40,719 nt of DNA from Chitinophaga pinensis (GTDB taxonomy: Bacteria > Bacteroidota > Bacteroidia > Chitinophagales > Chitinophagaceae), in assembly GCA_945878115.1 (NCBI GenBank), contig CAMDVD010000033.1, positions 1 through 40,719 on the forward strand. The letters run 5' to 3'. The notes below the pieces were generated by a model. It saw only the letters and a list, made by a program, of their open reading frames with translations, ran no database searches and was not told where the DNA came from. Made by a program: the position numbers and the translations under genes. This document shows positions 16,210-24,504 of the stretch, one piece after another; the stretch's first letter is position 1; the number at the start of each line of letters is the position of its first letter.

Positions 16210-19053
16210 ATGAAAAAAACATTTCTGTTCCTTTTCCTTTTTCAAGTTAGTGCTATTGCGTTTTCACAAGTTGGCGTATGGACTTGGATGAAAGGCAGTA
16301 ACTTATCCAATCAAGCTGGAAATTACGGAGTCAAAGGCGTTCCTTCCCCTACCAATATTCCTTCCAATAGATATCAAGCTGCTTATTGGCGAGATTTGCA
16401 AGGAAACTTTTGGATTTTTGGTGGAAGTTCTAAAGTTGGATTAAATGTTGAATCTTATAATGACATGTGGAGATATTCCGTTGCCACCAATCAATGGACT
16501 TGGATCAGCGGTCCACAAACAACAGCAGATCCAAATGGAGAATTTGGTACGCAAGGCATTCCTTCTGTCAATAATTATCCAAGCGCCCGTGGCAATGGTT
16601 CCATTTGTTGGGTCGATAATACAGACATGTTTTGGTTATTTGCTGGCGATGGCGTGGATGCGCAAAATAATTCTGGCATATTAAGCGACTTATGGAAATT
16701 TAATCCAACAACTTTTGAATGGACTTGGGTCAAAGGAAGTAATTTAATTAATCAACCTGCAGTATATGGTTCTATGGGCATTCCAAATATAGCCAATACC
16801 CCAGGTGCCAGAAATGAAACGCAATCTGGTTGGGTGGATAATTCGAATGATTTGTGGATGAGCGGCGGCAATAACAGTACAACTGCTTTTTTCAATAACG
16901 ATATGTGGCGTTACCACATCGCAACCAATGAATGGACATGGATGAAAGGTCCGAATGTACCAAACAACGTTGGCAATTATGGAACCATGGGTGTAGAAAC
17001 CGCAACCAATATGCCTCCCGCAAGATGGAGTTATACCAAGTGGAAAGGTTCAGATGGAAGTTTATATTCCTTTGCCGGTAAAACAATTCTAGGTTCTTCC
17101 AACGATTTATGGCGTTATTCTCCTACTACAAATAATTGGACTTGGATAAGTGGTAGTAGCACTGCAAATGATGTTGGAAATTATAATATCCATTGTTCAC
17201 CCAATACCACAAACTATCCTCCATCTAGATATGAAAATCAAACTTCTCAAACCATAGGCTGCTCCGATGTATTTTGGACTTTTGGCGGAAGAAGTTTCAC
17301 CTTCAATAATTTCAATGATTTATGGATTTATAATACACTGACCGACGAATGGACTTGGGCAAGTGGAAACTCTACACCGAATAGCGCTGGTAGCTTTGGA
17401 ACACAAGGAATCGCCTCTGCTTCAAATATGATTTCGGCACGATTTGGTGTTTGTATGTGGACAGATACCGCCAATAATGTTTGGTTTTTTGGTGGACAAG
17501 ATGGATTAAATTATATGAATGATATGTGGCGCTATCAACCAGACACAACTTGCTTTAGCGCTCCCCTTGTTGCATCATTCACTTTGTTGCCTCCTGTGGA
17601 TACAATCATTTGTTATGGAGATACTGCGGATGTATTTATTCCTGCTACTGCCACGGTTTCTTGGACGCCATCAACAGGCGTTTATCCAAATGCAGACACA
17701 TCAATTTTACATTTTGTTACTACTTCCAATACCACATATACCTTAACTGGCGTGGATGCTGGTATTTGTCCCGGTATTGATACCTTGGTATTTTCATTGA
17801 CCATTAATTCTGCCAATAATCCAGTTTTAATTCCACCAGTGGATACTGTAATTTGTCAAGGTGAAATAACCAGCATGACTTTAGATCCAGCATTAACAGT
17901 GAGTCTGTTACCTACACAAGGTGCGTCTACCAATACAGATACCTCCATGTTATCGTTTAGTCCAAATGCCACTACCACTTATACACTCATTGGCAAATAC
18001 GATATTTGTTCTCAACCAGACACGATACAATTTACTATAGTGGTTATTCCTAAAGACATTGTAAATCTCAATCCGCCGAGTCCTTTATCCATTTGTGTAG
18101 GACAAAATACAACAATGAGTTTAGATCCATCCTATAGCATAAGCTACTCCCCTAGTAATTTTGTTACACCTAACAGTGATACTTCTGTATTGACTTTCAA
18201 TCCATTGAGTACAACCAATTATACGGTTACTGCAGTTTCCAATGGTCCTTGTCCCGTAACGATAATTCTGCCATTTACTATAACAGTCACGCCTATTTCC
18301 ACCGTTAATATTCCGCCTATTCCAAACACAACTATTTGTGCTGGAAGCAGCTACCAATTGAATGTCAACAATACATGGCATATTGTGGTCAATCCAATGA
18401 ATGGCGTGAGTTTCAATAGTGATACATCAAAAATCAGTTTCGCACCGAATACAATTACCACTTATACCGTTTATGCAGACGCTGGTAACTGTTCCATTCC
18501 GGATAGCACAAGTTTCACGATAGACGTACAACAGAGTCCAGTTGCGGCTTTCGACCTCTCGCCTACTATTGCGCCGTTGAAAGACGCCATCTTCACCTTA
18601 ACTAATCAATCGACCAATGCCCTCACCTATGATTGGTTATTGAATGGCATTTATTTTTCAAACCAAGTAAATACGAGCAAAAAGATCAATCAAGTTGGTG
18701 AGTTTTGCTTTTCATTAATTGCGAAAAATGCGAATGGCTGTTTGGATACTGCTACCAATTGCGGCAGTGTAACAGAAGATCCATCTTATGTGTTTTTCCC
18801 AAATGCTTTCACACCGAATGGAGATGGTAAGAATGATGAATTCAAACCCGTATCCAATAATATCGTATTTAAAGCATTCATTATTTATGATCGTTGGGGC
18901 ACTGAAGTATTCAACAATAACACCGGTTTATGGGGATGGGATGGCAAATTAAAAGGAGTAGAATTACCTTCGGCTGTGTATTATTACTATTTTAAGTATA
19001 GCATAAAAGGCAAGGAAGAAATCAAAAAAGGGGACGTGACATTGTTGAGATAA
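16210..19053 (+). CDS. Secreted kelch-repeat protein with Ig-like repeats and CHU_C tail
   Basis: A 947-aa surface protein. A signal peptide (ending AFSQ) is followed by a kelch/galactose-oxidase-type propeller over about residues 20-455, built from six or so blades that each start with WTW(M/I/V)(K/S)G and contain FGTQG or YGTMG and DLWRY strands. Next come about four Ig-like or PKD-like repeats of roughly 80 residues, each opening with a VDT-IC-G pattern and closing with TTYTL. A PKD-like segment and a CHU_C T9SS type B domain (FFPNAFTPNGDGKNDEF, YDRWGTEVF, KKGDVTLLR) finish the protein. Likely an adhesin or cell-surface carbohydrate- or protein-binding protein. No catalytic residues were recognised in the propeller. 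Confidence 0.92.
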   Translation: MKKTFLFLFLFQVSAIAFSQVGVWTWMKGSNLSNQAGNYGVKGVPSPTNIPSNRYQAAYWRDLQGNFWIFGGSSKVGLNVESYNDMWRYSVATNQWTWISGPQTTADPNGEFGTQGIPSVNNYPSARGNGSICWVDNTDMFWLFAGDGVDAQNNSGILSDLWKFNPTTFEWTWVKGSNLINQPAVYGSMGIPNIANTPGARNETQSGWVDNSNDLWMSGGNNSTTAFFNNDMWRYHIATNEWTWMKGPNVPNNVGNYGTMGVETATNMPPARWSYTKWKGSDGSLYSFAGKTILGSSNDLWRYSPTTNNWTWISGSSTANDVGNYNIHCSPNTTNYPPSRYENQTSQTIGCSDVFWTFGGRSFTFNNFNDLWIYNTLTDEWTWASGNSTPNSAGSFGTQGIASASNMISARFGVCMWTDTANNVWFFGGQDGLNYMNDMWRYQPDTTCFSAPLVASFTLLPPVDTIICYGDTADVFIPATATVSWTPSTGVYPNADTSILHFVTTSNTTYTLTGVDAGICPGIDTLVFSLTINSANNPVLIPPVDTVICQGEITSMTLDPALTVSLLPTQGASTNTDTSMLSFSPNATTTYTLIGKYDICSQPDTIQFTIVVIPKDIVNLNPPSPLSICVGQNTTMSLDPSYSISYSPSNFVTPNSDTSVLTFNPLSTTNYTVTAVSNGPCPVTIILPFTITVTPISTVNIPPIPNTTICAGSSYQLNVNNTWHIVVNPMNGVSFNSDTSKISFAPNTITTYTVYADAGNCSIPDSTSFTIDVQQSPVAAFDLSPTIAPLKDAIFTLTNQSTNALTYDWLLNGIYFSNQVNTSKKINQVGEFCFSLIAKNANGCLDTATNCGSVTEDPSYVFFPNAFTPNGDGKNDEFKPVSNNIVFKAFIIYDRWGTEVFNNNTGLWGWDGKLKGVELPSAVYYYYFKYSIKGKEEIKKGDVTLLR

Positions 19054-19062
19054 AGCAACAGT

Positions 19063-19422
19063 TTATTCCCGTAAAAGAAAACGAGTCACTACTTTCTGCA
19101 ATTCCCGCCAAATAATCAACCTCGTCAAGGAGTGACTAAAAGCTTCCTCACTGAGTGCCACTTCCTTCAATTTTTTTTCGTCCACATCCACTTTGTACAA
19201 GATGTCCGAAATGGAAGTATTGGTTTGTAACATGCGATCTATCTTGGGTTGCAACTGATCAAACAGCTCTTGATAGGCAGATTGAATATTCCCACTAAAA
19301 GTAATGTCAATAGCATAGGCACTTAAATCTTTTTGAATTTGCGCTACACAATCCCGAATAAGTTCTTCTTTATTGAACCACGGTTTGAGATCTGTATTCG
19401 ATAATTTTGGCAGGCTTTGCAT
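19063..19422 (-). CDS. Conserved hypothetical protein, helical
   Basis: A 119-aa soluble, mostly helical protein without signal peptide. Features are a Trp near the N-terminus (LKPWFNKEELI) and a basic C-terminal helix (RLIIWRELQKVVTRFLLRE). It converges on the kelch gene with a 9-bp gap, and repeats lie directly upstream of it. The sequence composition and tight packing suggest a real gene; I do not recognise a function. Start ATG 19422 gives the natural length; a longer overlapping frame through the repeats is rejected. Confidence 0.7.
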   Translation of the reverse strand: MQSLPKLSNTDLKPWFNKEELIRDCVAQIQKDLSAYAIDITFSGNIQSAYQELFDQLQPKIDRMLQTNTSISDILYKVDVDEKKLKEVALSEEAFSHSLTRLIIWRELQKVVTRFLLRE

Positions 19423-19480
19423 ACTTTTTTTTACTTTTAGAGAATCCTAAATTGAAGGTACTACATGTATTTCGAGATAA

Positions 19481-19612
19481 ATACTGTAGCGTATTTTTTG
19501 AAAAAAAATTAATGCTTACGATTATATACTGTAGCGTATTTTTTGAAAAAAAATGAATGCTACTGGTGTAATACTGTAGCGTATTTTTTGAAAAAAAATG
19601 AATGCTACAGTA
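19481..19612. repeat. Palindromic repeat R1, three copies in tandem, 45-bp period
   Basis: Three successive units starting at 19481, 19526 and 19571 share ATACTGTAGCGTATTTTTTG, then an A-run and AATGAATGCTAC. Each folds into a hairpin (GTAGC.GTATTTTTT paired with AAAAAAAAT.GCTAC). In the third the arms extend to TACTGTAGC/GCTACAGTA. R2 begins at the next base. Confidence 0.85.
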
Positions 19613-19697
19613 GGGCGGCACACACGCTATACGTTCCAATCTTTTTGCTGCAAAGCCAGCAAAAAGGATTTCCACTTCTATCGTTGCCGCAATGCAG
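19613..19697. repeat. Dispersed 85-bp repeat R2, copy 1
   Basis: Near-identical to 35704-35788, same length and orientation, with a central hairpin (CTTTTTGCT/AGCAAAAAG). Its minus strand can be read as IEVEILFA...AKRLERIA, a peptide I believe is commonly mis-called as a tiny gene in this phylum. It is a non-coding repeat. Confidence 0.85.
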
Positions 19698-19815
19698 TCA
19701 CCAAATAAAGCTTTCCCTCTCCTACTATATTCCGTTTTTATCTCTTTATTATTCATTGGGAAATTTGGATGGAAAATCATTTCAAACTAGAAGATAGAAA
19801 GAAGTTAATTGTATA

Positions 19816-19940
19816 ACTGCTTCAATGCGAAAATAGTTACTGTATTTTTTAATGCTCATGAGCAAACCTATAAGGTTTCTAAAACCTTATAGGTTTGCCT
19901 CCTACTGCTTCTATGCGAAAATAGTGATTGTATTTTTTAA
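19816..19940. repeat. 37-bp direct repeat flanking two palindromes
   Basis: ACTGCTTC-ATGCGAAAATAG...TGTATTTTTTAA occurs at 19816-19852 and 19904-19940. Between the copies are the perfect 12-bp palindrome TGCTCATGAGCA (19853-19864) and a perfect 17-bp-stem hairpin with a 3-base loop (19862-19878 with 19882-19898, GCAAACCTATAAGGTTT). The layout is that of a composite REP-type element. Confidence 0.85.
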
Positions 19941-19984
19941 CGAACCCTTATAAAAAAATGCAACTATCATAAACTTGCAAGAAT

Positions 19985-19992
19985 TATTTTTG
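19985..19992 (+). promoter_or_regulatory. Candidate -7 box for the DUF1573 gene
   Basis: TATTTTTG matches TAnnTTTG and ends 20 bases before ATG 20013. No good -33 element at the expected distance was found. Confidence 0.5.
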
Positions 19993-20012
19993 AATTCTTA
20001 AATATTTTAATC

Positions 20013-20516
20013 ATGAAAAAGACAATCTATACCTGCATGCTATTGCTTTCCACTTTTACAATAACAAATGCCCAAGTAAAATCCAAAGCGGCTAAACCAG
20101 CACCAGCGGCGGCTGCGCACAAAGTAGCACCGTCTGTACCGGATATGCCAGCTAACCCAAAGGTCAAAATGGTATTCACCAAAGATGTCATCAATTATGG
20201 TACAATCCCACACTACTCTAATGGAGGTCGCGATTTTACTTTCAAAAATACAGGCACTGAACCATTGATTATTACTAAGTGCGAAGGTTCATGCGGATGC
20301 ACCGTTCCTACTTGGCCGAAAAAACCAATCAAACCAGGAGAAACAGGCGTAATTACCGTTAAGTATGCAACGGATAGAGTTGGCGCTTTTGAAAAAGAAA
20401 TTACCGTACATTCTAACTCTACCACACCAACTAAAGTCATTAAAGTTAAAGGTGTGATTTCTGCCGAGCCGAAAACATTACCTATCGGTGTTGAGCAATA
20501 TGACAATAATAAATAA
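20013..20516 (+). CDS. Secreted DUF1573 domain protein
   Basis: A 167-aa exported protein with a signal peptide (ending ITNAQ), an Ala/Pro/Lys-rich linker (about residues 22-48), then a DUF1573 immunoglobulin-like domain: NYGTIPHYSNGGRDFTFKN, GTEPLIIT, CEGSCGCTVP, PIKPGETGVITVKY and VHSNST. The CGC/SCGC motif is typical of the family. Function is unknown; the fold suggests a periplasmic binding or scaffold role. It stands alone, upstream of a strong terminator shared with the convergent symporter gene. Confidence 0.92.
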   Translation: MKKTIYTCMLLLSTFTITNAQVKSKAAKPAPAAAAHKVAPSVPDMPANPKVKMVFTKDVINYGTIPHYSNGGRDFTFKNTGTEPLIITKCEGSCGCTVPTWPKKPIKPGETGVITVKYATDRVGAFEKEITVHSNSTTPTKVIKVKGVISAEPKTLPIGVEQYDNNK

Positions 20517-20521
20517 ATGAA

Positions 20522-20554
20522 GGAAGGCTTCGCTTGGAGCGAAGCCTTCCTTTT
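20522..20554. terminator. Intrinsic terminator, with a second partial copy behind it
   Basis: A perfect 12-bp stem (GGAAGGCTTCGC, 20522-20533, with 20539-20550), 5-nt loop and T-run. A degraded copy (CTTCGCTTAGAGCAAAGCCTTCC) follows at about 20565-20587. Both serve two convergent genes. Confidence 0.85.
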
Positions 20555-20597
20555 AATCATCATACTTCGCTTAGAGCAAAGCCTTCCTTTTTCTACC

Positions 20598-21995
20598 CTA
20601 TTCTACATGTGAAACACTGTTTTCGAATACATTCTTACTGTTCATTTTTGTTTCATCAAGCTCTCCTTCCCAACGTGCGACCACTGCACTTGCAATACAA
20701 TTTCCCATTACATTCACACTAGTTCGTCCCATATCCATGAGGGCGTCAATACCAAGTATGATATACAAAGGCCATTCTTGCATTCCAAAGGAGGCAACGG
20801 TTCCAAGCAATATCACAAAGGATGCGCGAGGTACACCAGCAACACCTTTGCTGGTAATCATTAAGGTGAAGACAATAAATAATTGTTGACCAAAACTTAA
20901 GTCCATGTGACATGCCTGCGCCACAAAAATGCTGGCTAAGGACAAATAAAGTGTAGTGCCATCCAGATTAAAACTATAACCAAGTGGCATGACAAAGGAA
21001 ACTATTTTACGAGGCACACCATATAATTCCATATTCCGCATCGCTTTAGGCAAGGCACTTTCAGAACTTGCCGTGGCAAATGCCAATGTAAAAGGTTCAG
21101 AAATAACCTTGAACATATTTTTAATATTGAGTCTGAATAAATAGCAAACTGGAATGAAAACGAGCAGAACAAAAACAGTTAATGCACCATACAAAGTAAG
21201 CACCAAATAGATGCCATTCAACAATACCTTTAATCCCATTTTACCTACGGTATAAGCGATTGCACCACCTACACCAAATGGTGCGAAGTACATAATAATA
21301 TTGGTGAATTTAAACATCACTTCCGCTAAAGATTCTGAAAAATCCAACATCGGTTTGCGTAATCTATCGCTCAACATCGCCAAAGCAATTCCGAAAATAA
21401 TACTGAAAATAACGACCTGTAATACTTGTCCTTCCACAACAGACTTTGCAATATTATCTGGAAAAATATGTAGCACCATATCTTGCCAAGTTTGCTTTTG
21501 AATGGGAGGCATTTCTTGTTTGGTATCTGCTGGTAATGCAATACCAACACCAGCCTTCGTTAAATTAATAGCTGCAAGTCCGATGAATAAAGCACAAGTA
21601 GTTGCTATATAAAAATACAGTATAGACTTCCAAGCAATACGACCCACTTGTTTGAGATTAGAATGTCCAGCTATGCCAAATACCAAGGTGGCAAAAATGA
21701 GCGGTGCGATAATGGTTTTAATTAATTTCAAAAAGACTTTACTCAGAACATCCAACTGTAAAGCTATCTGCGGAAAATCATATCCTATTTCGATACCGAT
21801 GAGCATGGCAATCAGTATCCAAGTTGGTAATTTCTTTTTCCAGATACCAAAATAAATGAGGAAACTCAAACCCACAAATCGAAACAACATAAGTGTGTCA
21901 TCAGAAAAAACTGGGAAATAATTTTGTAGTATATGGCATCCCAAAACAAATACAGAAGTGCATACTACAAACAAGGAAAGATATTTATTTTTCAT
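20598..21995 (-). CDS. Dicarboxylate/amino acid:cation symporter (DAACS family)
   Basis: Inner-membrane symporter of the GltP/DctA family for C4-dicarboxylates or acidic amino acids, driven by sodium or protons. In the 465-aa protein the family hallmarks appear in order: many membrane helices, the first hairpin loop ATASSESALPKAM, YSFNLDGTTLY (usual NMDGT), the second hairpin loop with SKGVAGVPRASF, and DALMDMGRTSVNVMGNCIAS. Which substrate is carried cannot be told. The N-terminal stretch before the usual first helices is somewhat long and hydrophobic. Confidence 0.95.
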   Translation of the reverse strand: MKNKYLSLFVVCTSVFVLGCHILQNYFPVFSDDTLMLFRFVGLSFLIYFGIWKKKLPTWILIAMLIGIEIGYDFPQIALQLDVLSKVFLKLIKTIIAPLIFATLVFGIAGHSNLKQVGRIAWKSILYFYIATTCALFIGLAAINLTKAGVGIALPADTKQEMPPIQKQTWQDMVLHIFPDNIAKSVVEGQVLQVVIFSIIFGIALAMLSDRLRKPMLDFSESLAEVMFKFTNIIMYFAPFGVGGAIAYTVGKMGLKVLLNGIYLVLTLYGALTVFVLLVFIPVCYLFRLNIKNMFKVISEPFTLAFATASSESALPKAMRNMELYGVPRKIVSFVMPLGYSFNLDGTTLYLSLASIFVAQACHMDLSFGQQLFIVFTLMITSKGVAGVPRASFVILLGTVASFGMQEWPLYIILGIDALMDMGRTSVNVMGNCIASAVVARWEGELDETKMNSKNVFENSVSHVE

Positions 21996-22014
21996 GTCGA
22001 TTTTATTGATCCAT

Positions 22015-22022
22015 CAAATATA
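22015..22022 (-). promoter_or_regulatory. Candidate -7 box for the symporter
   Basis: TATATTTG on the minus strand matches TAnnTTTG and ends 19 bases before the ATG at 21995. Confidence 0.45.
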
Positions 22023-22134
22023 ATATTTGCAAGTACATTATTCATGAATTGAAGTTAAACTATATGGATATGGGTTGAAATGCTGCACCAGTAAAGGCTA
22101 GATTATGCTTTGCTATTGCTTTCTATAAAGGAAT

Positions 22135-22197
22135 ATTCGATTAGTTTGCTAAAAGCAAAAGAATATTACTTCGGAGCGAGGGACGCTGCGAAGAACG
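22135..22197. repeat. Dispersed repeat R3, copy 1
   Basis: Matches 35897-35960 in the same orientation: ATTCGATTAGTTTGCTA, then AAGCAAAAGAATATTACTTCGGAGCG and GCGAAGAACG. It lies in a 686-bp gap without genes (21996-22681) that consists almost wholly of repeats. Confidence 0.8.
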
Positions 22198-22202
22198 GGG
22201 CT

Positions 22203-22330
22203 GTTGGAGATGTTATAGTGCAGCGCATCTCGAACTATAGATAAAAAACGATTTTTAATCGTATGTAAGCAGAATGGTTCCCTACCAACCAATTTAATTT
22301 CGGTTGGTGGGACACCAACCGATAAGGTGT
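22203..22330. repeat. Dispersed repeat R4, copy A
   Basis: Contains GAGATG...CATCTC arms, the small hairpin CGATTTTTAATCG, GTATGTAAGCAGAA and a palindromic end built from ACCAACC / GGTTGGT. Copies occur at 22550-22629 (short) and 26075-26210 (full). Confidence 0.8.
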
Positions 22331-22396
22331 AACATGTAGAAGATCGCTAAATCATGTCATCCCTACGGGATTATAATGTTCATTGAACTGACTGAA

Positions 22397-22629
22397 GCAA
22401 GAATGTCGCATTACCATATGCGTTTGCCTTCTTGTGCCTTACTATTCGAAGTGTTTTTATTAGGCTGGCGCAAGAATGGCGCGTTGCCTTTGGCGTTTGC
22501 CTTCTTGTGCCTTTTTATTCGAAGTACTTTTGTTGAGCTGGCACTGGGCTGTTAGAGATGTTAGCGCAGCGCATCTCGAACTGTAGATAAAAAACAATTT
22601 TTAATCTTGTGTAAGCAGAATGGTATCCC
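22397..22629. repeat. Composite repeat block, left of the MoxR/VWA operon
   Basis: Two tandem units of about 70-74 bp (22397-22466 and 22468-22540; GCAAGAATG-CGC, TTTGCCTTCTTGTGCC, ATTCGAAGT) followed by a copy of R4 (22550-22629). The same series in the same orientation occurs at 25895-26210 on the other side of the operon. Confidence 0.85.
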
Positions 22630-22681
22630 ACAACAATACGCATAATCCTTAAATCCTAATAAAATACGCGCCCTTGGCTAA

Positions 22682-23053
22682 TCAACCTAACAAATCAATT
22701 GCCCGATTCAACACCATCTGCGTTATCCTTTTGTTCAATTCTTTATGGTACATGCAATAAGTTGTGTATTCAGAGATCTCCAATTGCCCAAAAACCATCC
22801 CAACAATTTCACTTTTAAACAGTTGATCTTTGGTTAGAAGTGAGGTAAGTGCATCTTTTCTCATCTTTGGAGTAAGCACATTCCAGTCAATTTTCAAGGT
22901 TTTCAGTTGGGTGCTAATATGCGCCATCAACAATTCGCTTTGCATTTTTATAATGGGACGCAATACACTATTCTGAAAGGCTTCTGCAGGAGTGCTTAAG
23001 CCGTTCACGATAGCAGTAGACAATATAGGTCGAACTTTACTAGGATTTTCCAT
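22682..23053 (-). CDS. Small helical protein linked to MoxR/VWA
   Basis: A 123-aa protein without signal peptide, predicted nearly all helix. It overlaps the end of the AAA+ gene by 14 bases, so it is the third gene of the operon and probably translationally coupled. It resembles short Bacteroidota proteins sometimes annotated as glyoxalase, but I see no metal-ligand pattern of a glyoxalase and would not use that name. A role as accessory or substrate of the AAA+/VWA pair is inferred from position only. Confidence 0.75.
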   Translation of the reverse strand: MENPSKVRPILSTAIVNGLSTPAEAFQNSVLRPIIKMQSELLMAHISTQLKTLKIDWNVLTPKMRKDALTSLLTKDQLFKSEIVGMVFGQLEISEYTTYCMYHKELNKRITQMVLNRAIDLLG

Positions 23054-24503
23054 ACAATTCGCCTAAAATTTCATCGTTGAAGGTGATGCCTATGTCTAAC
23101 TTGCGTTTCGACAATTGTTTATATTCTACCAAGCCCCAAAGCAATAATTCTTTTAAGAATACGGTTTCTTTTTCATCTATCTCAGCCGTGTATTCGTCTA
23201 AAACGGCCTGTATCGGTTTTATTCTGTTTAGTTGGGCCTCATAGTCTTCATCGCTGGCATCATTGGGCAATTCGAAATTGCTGTTTTCAATAAACCATTG
23301 CACTACTGCATCAAATTCATCGGGAGCACTTGGCTTTTTTAGTTTTTTAATCGGGCGATAGTTATAATCAAATAGTGTTTTTACCGCTGAACCAATCAAA
23401 TGATACGCTACGTTTTCCGAACCCAGTTGCTCGCCTTCATATACCAATTCTACTTTTCCGGTAATGGCCGGCAAAATGGCATCAAAATCGGCCATGCGGA
23501 TGGAAGTTGATGTCGCTCCGTTTTGCAACATACGAATTTCAGCCGCCGACATCAGGTTTTCATACATCGTAATGCTCATGCGCGCCGAAACACCGCTGTT
23601 GGCATCTATATATGCAGATTTTCTAGCTTCAAATACAATTTGCTCCAAAAGGGTTTTTGCGGTTTCAGGCATAAAAATGTTTTCGTTTTTAGCCTCAGAA
23701 ATTATTTCTTGTTGGGTAATTTTTTTCGCCACTTCGATACTTTTGGGGTAGTGTGTCAAAATTTGCGAACCAATTCGGTCTTTTAATGGGGTCACTATAC
23801 TGCCACGATTGGTATAGTCTTCCGGATTGGCCGTAAACACAAACTGCACATCCAAGGGTAAACGCATTTTGAACCCACGAATTTGTATATCGCCTTCTTG
23901 TAAAATATTGAATAATGCCACTTGAATGCGGGCCTGTAAATCCGGTATTTCATTAATCACAAAAATGCACCGATTCGCACGAGGAATCATGCCATAATGA
24001 ATAACGCCTTCGTCGGCATACGTCAATTTTTGTGTGGCCGCTTTGATGGGGTCTATATCGCCTATTAAATCGGCTACACTTACATCGGGTGTGGCTAACT
24101 TTTCGTAAAAGCGCTCGTTGCGGTGCAGCCATTCAATAGGCATTTGAGCGCCTTTTTCTTCTTTGAGCGTTTTCCCGTAACTTGAAATCGGACAGAACGG
24201 ATCATCGTTGATGGGCGACCCGGCAATCACAGGAATATATTCGTCGAGTAAGCTTACCATTGAGCGGGCAATACGTGTTTTCGCCTGACCGCGCAAACCC
24301 AACAAATTGATGGCGTGCTTGGCCAAAATGGCGTTTTTTAATTGCGGAACTACCGTTTCTTCATACCCAATGATGCCTTCAAAAACAGCTTGCTTGTTTT
24401 TTAATTTGTCAATCAAATTATTACGCAATTCGTCTTTGATGGAGCGCGACGTATAGCCTGCTTTTTCTAAATCGCCAAAGGTTTTTATCTTGCTTACGTT
24501 CAT
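23040..24503 (-). CDS. MoxR / Mg-chelatase-like AAA+ ATPase
   Basis: A 487-aa cytoplasmic ATPase expected to work with the VWA protein as a chaperone- or chelatase-like remodeller. Visible motifs: an N-terminal GYEETVVPQLKNAILAKH region, Walker A GLRGQAKTR (about 69-77), the ISSYG segment, Walker B IFVINE (about 180-185) with Asn where Asp is usual (I recall this as normal in this subfamily), sensor FVFTANPEDY, and the arginine-bearing TPLKDRIGSQI. ATG 24503 is chosen because it lies one base after the VWA stop; an in-frame ATG at 24545 would overlap VWA by 41 bases. Base composition is locally higher in GC than that of neighbouring genes. Confidence 0.92.
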   Translation of the reverse strand: MNVSKIKTFGDLEKAGYTSRSIKDELRNNLIDKLKNKQAVFEGIIGYEETVVPQLKNAILAKHAINLLGLRGQAKTRIARSMVSLLDEYIPVIAGSPINDDPFCPISSYGKTLKEEKGAQMPIEWLHRNERFYEKLATPDVSVADLIGDIDPIKAATQKLTYADEGVIHYGMIPRANRCIFVINEIPDLQARIQVALFNILQEGDIQIRGFKMRLPLDVQFVFTANPEDYTNRGSIVTPLKDRIGSQILTHYPKSIEVAKKITQQEIISEAKNENIFMPETAKTLLEQIVFEARKSAYIDANSGVSARMSITMYENLMSAAEIRMLQNGATSTSIRMADFDAILPAITGKVELVYEGEQLGSENVAYHLIGSAVKTLFDYNYRPIKKLKKPSAPDEFDAVVQWFIENSNFELPNDASDEDYEAQLNRIKPIQAVLDEYTAEIDEKETVFLKELLLWGLVEYKQLSKRKLDIGITFNDEILGELYGKS

Positions 24504-24504
24504 G

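Noticed and set aside
19370-19780. 136-aa minus-strand frame across the R1/R2 repeats
   Set aside because: It repeats FFSKNTLQY because it reads through three copies of a hairpin, and it overlaps a better gene. Non-coding.
22682-23053. Glyoxalase annotation for the 123-aa protein
   Set aside because: Predicted all-helical with no metal ligands; the name would be a carried-over misannotation.
23040-24503. Walker B Asp to Asn change taken as a dead ATPase
   Set aside because: As I recall, FxINE is normal in this Mg-chelatase-like subfamily, and Walker A and the sensor residues are intact.
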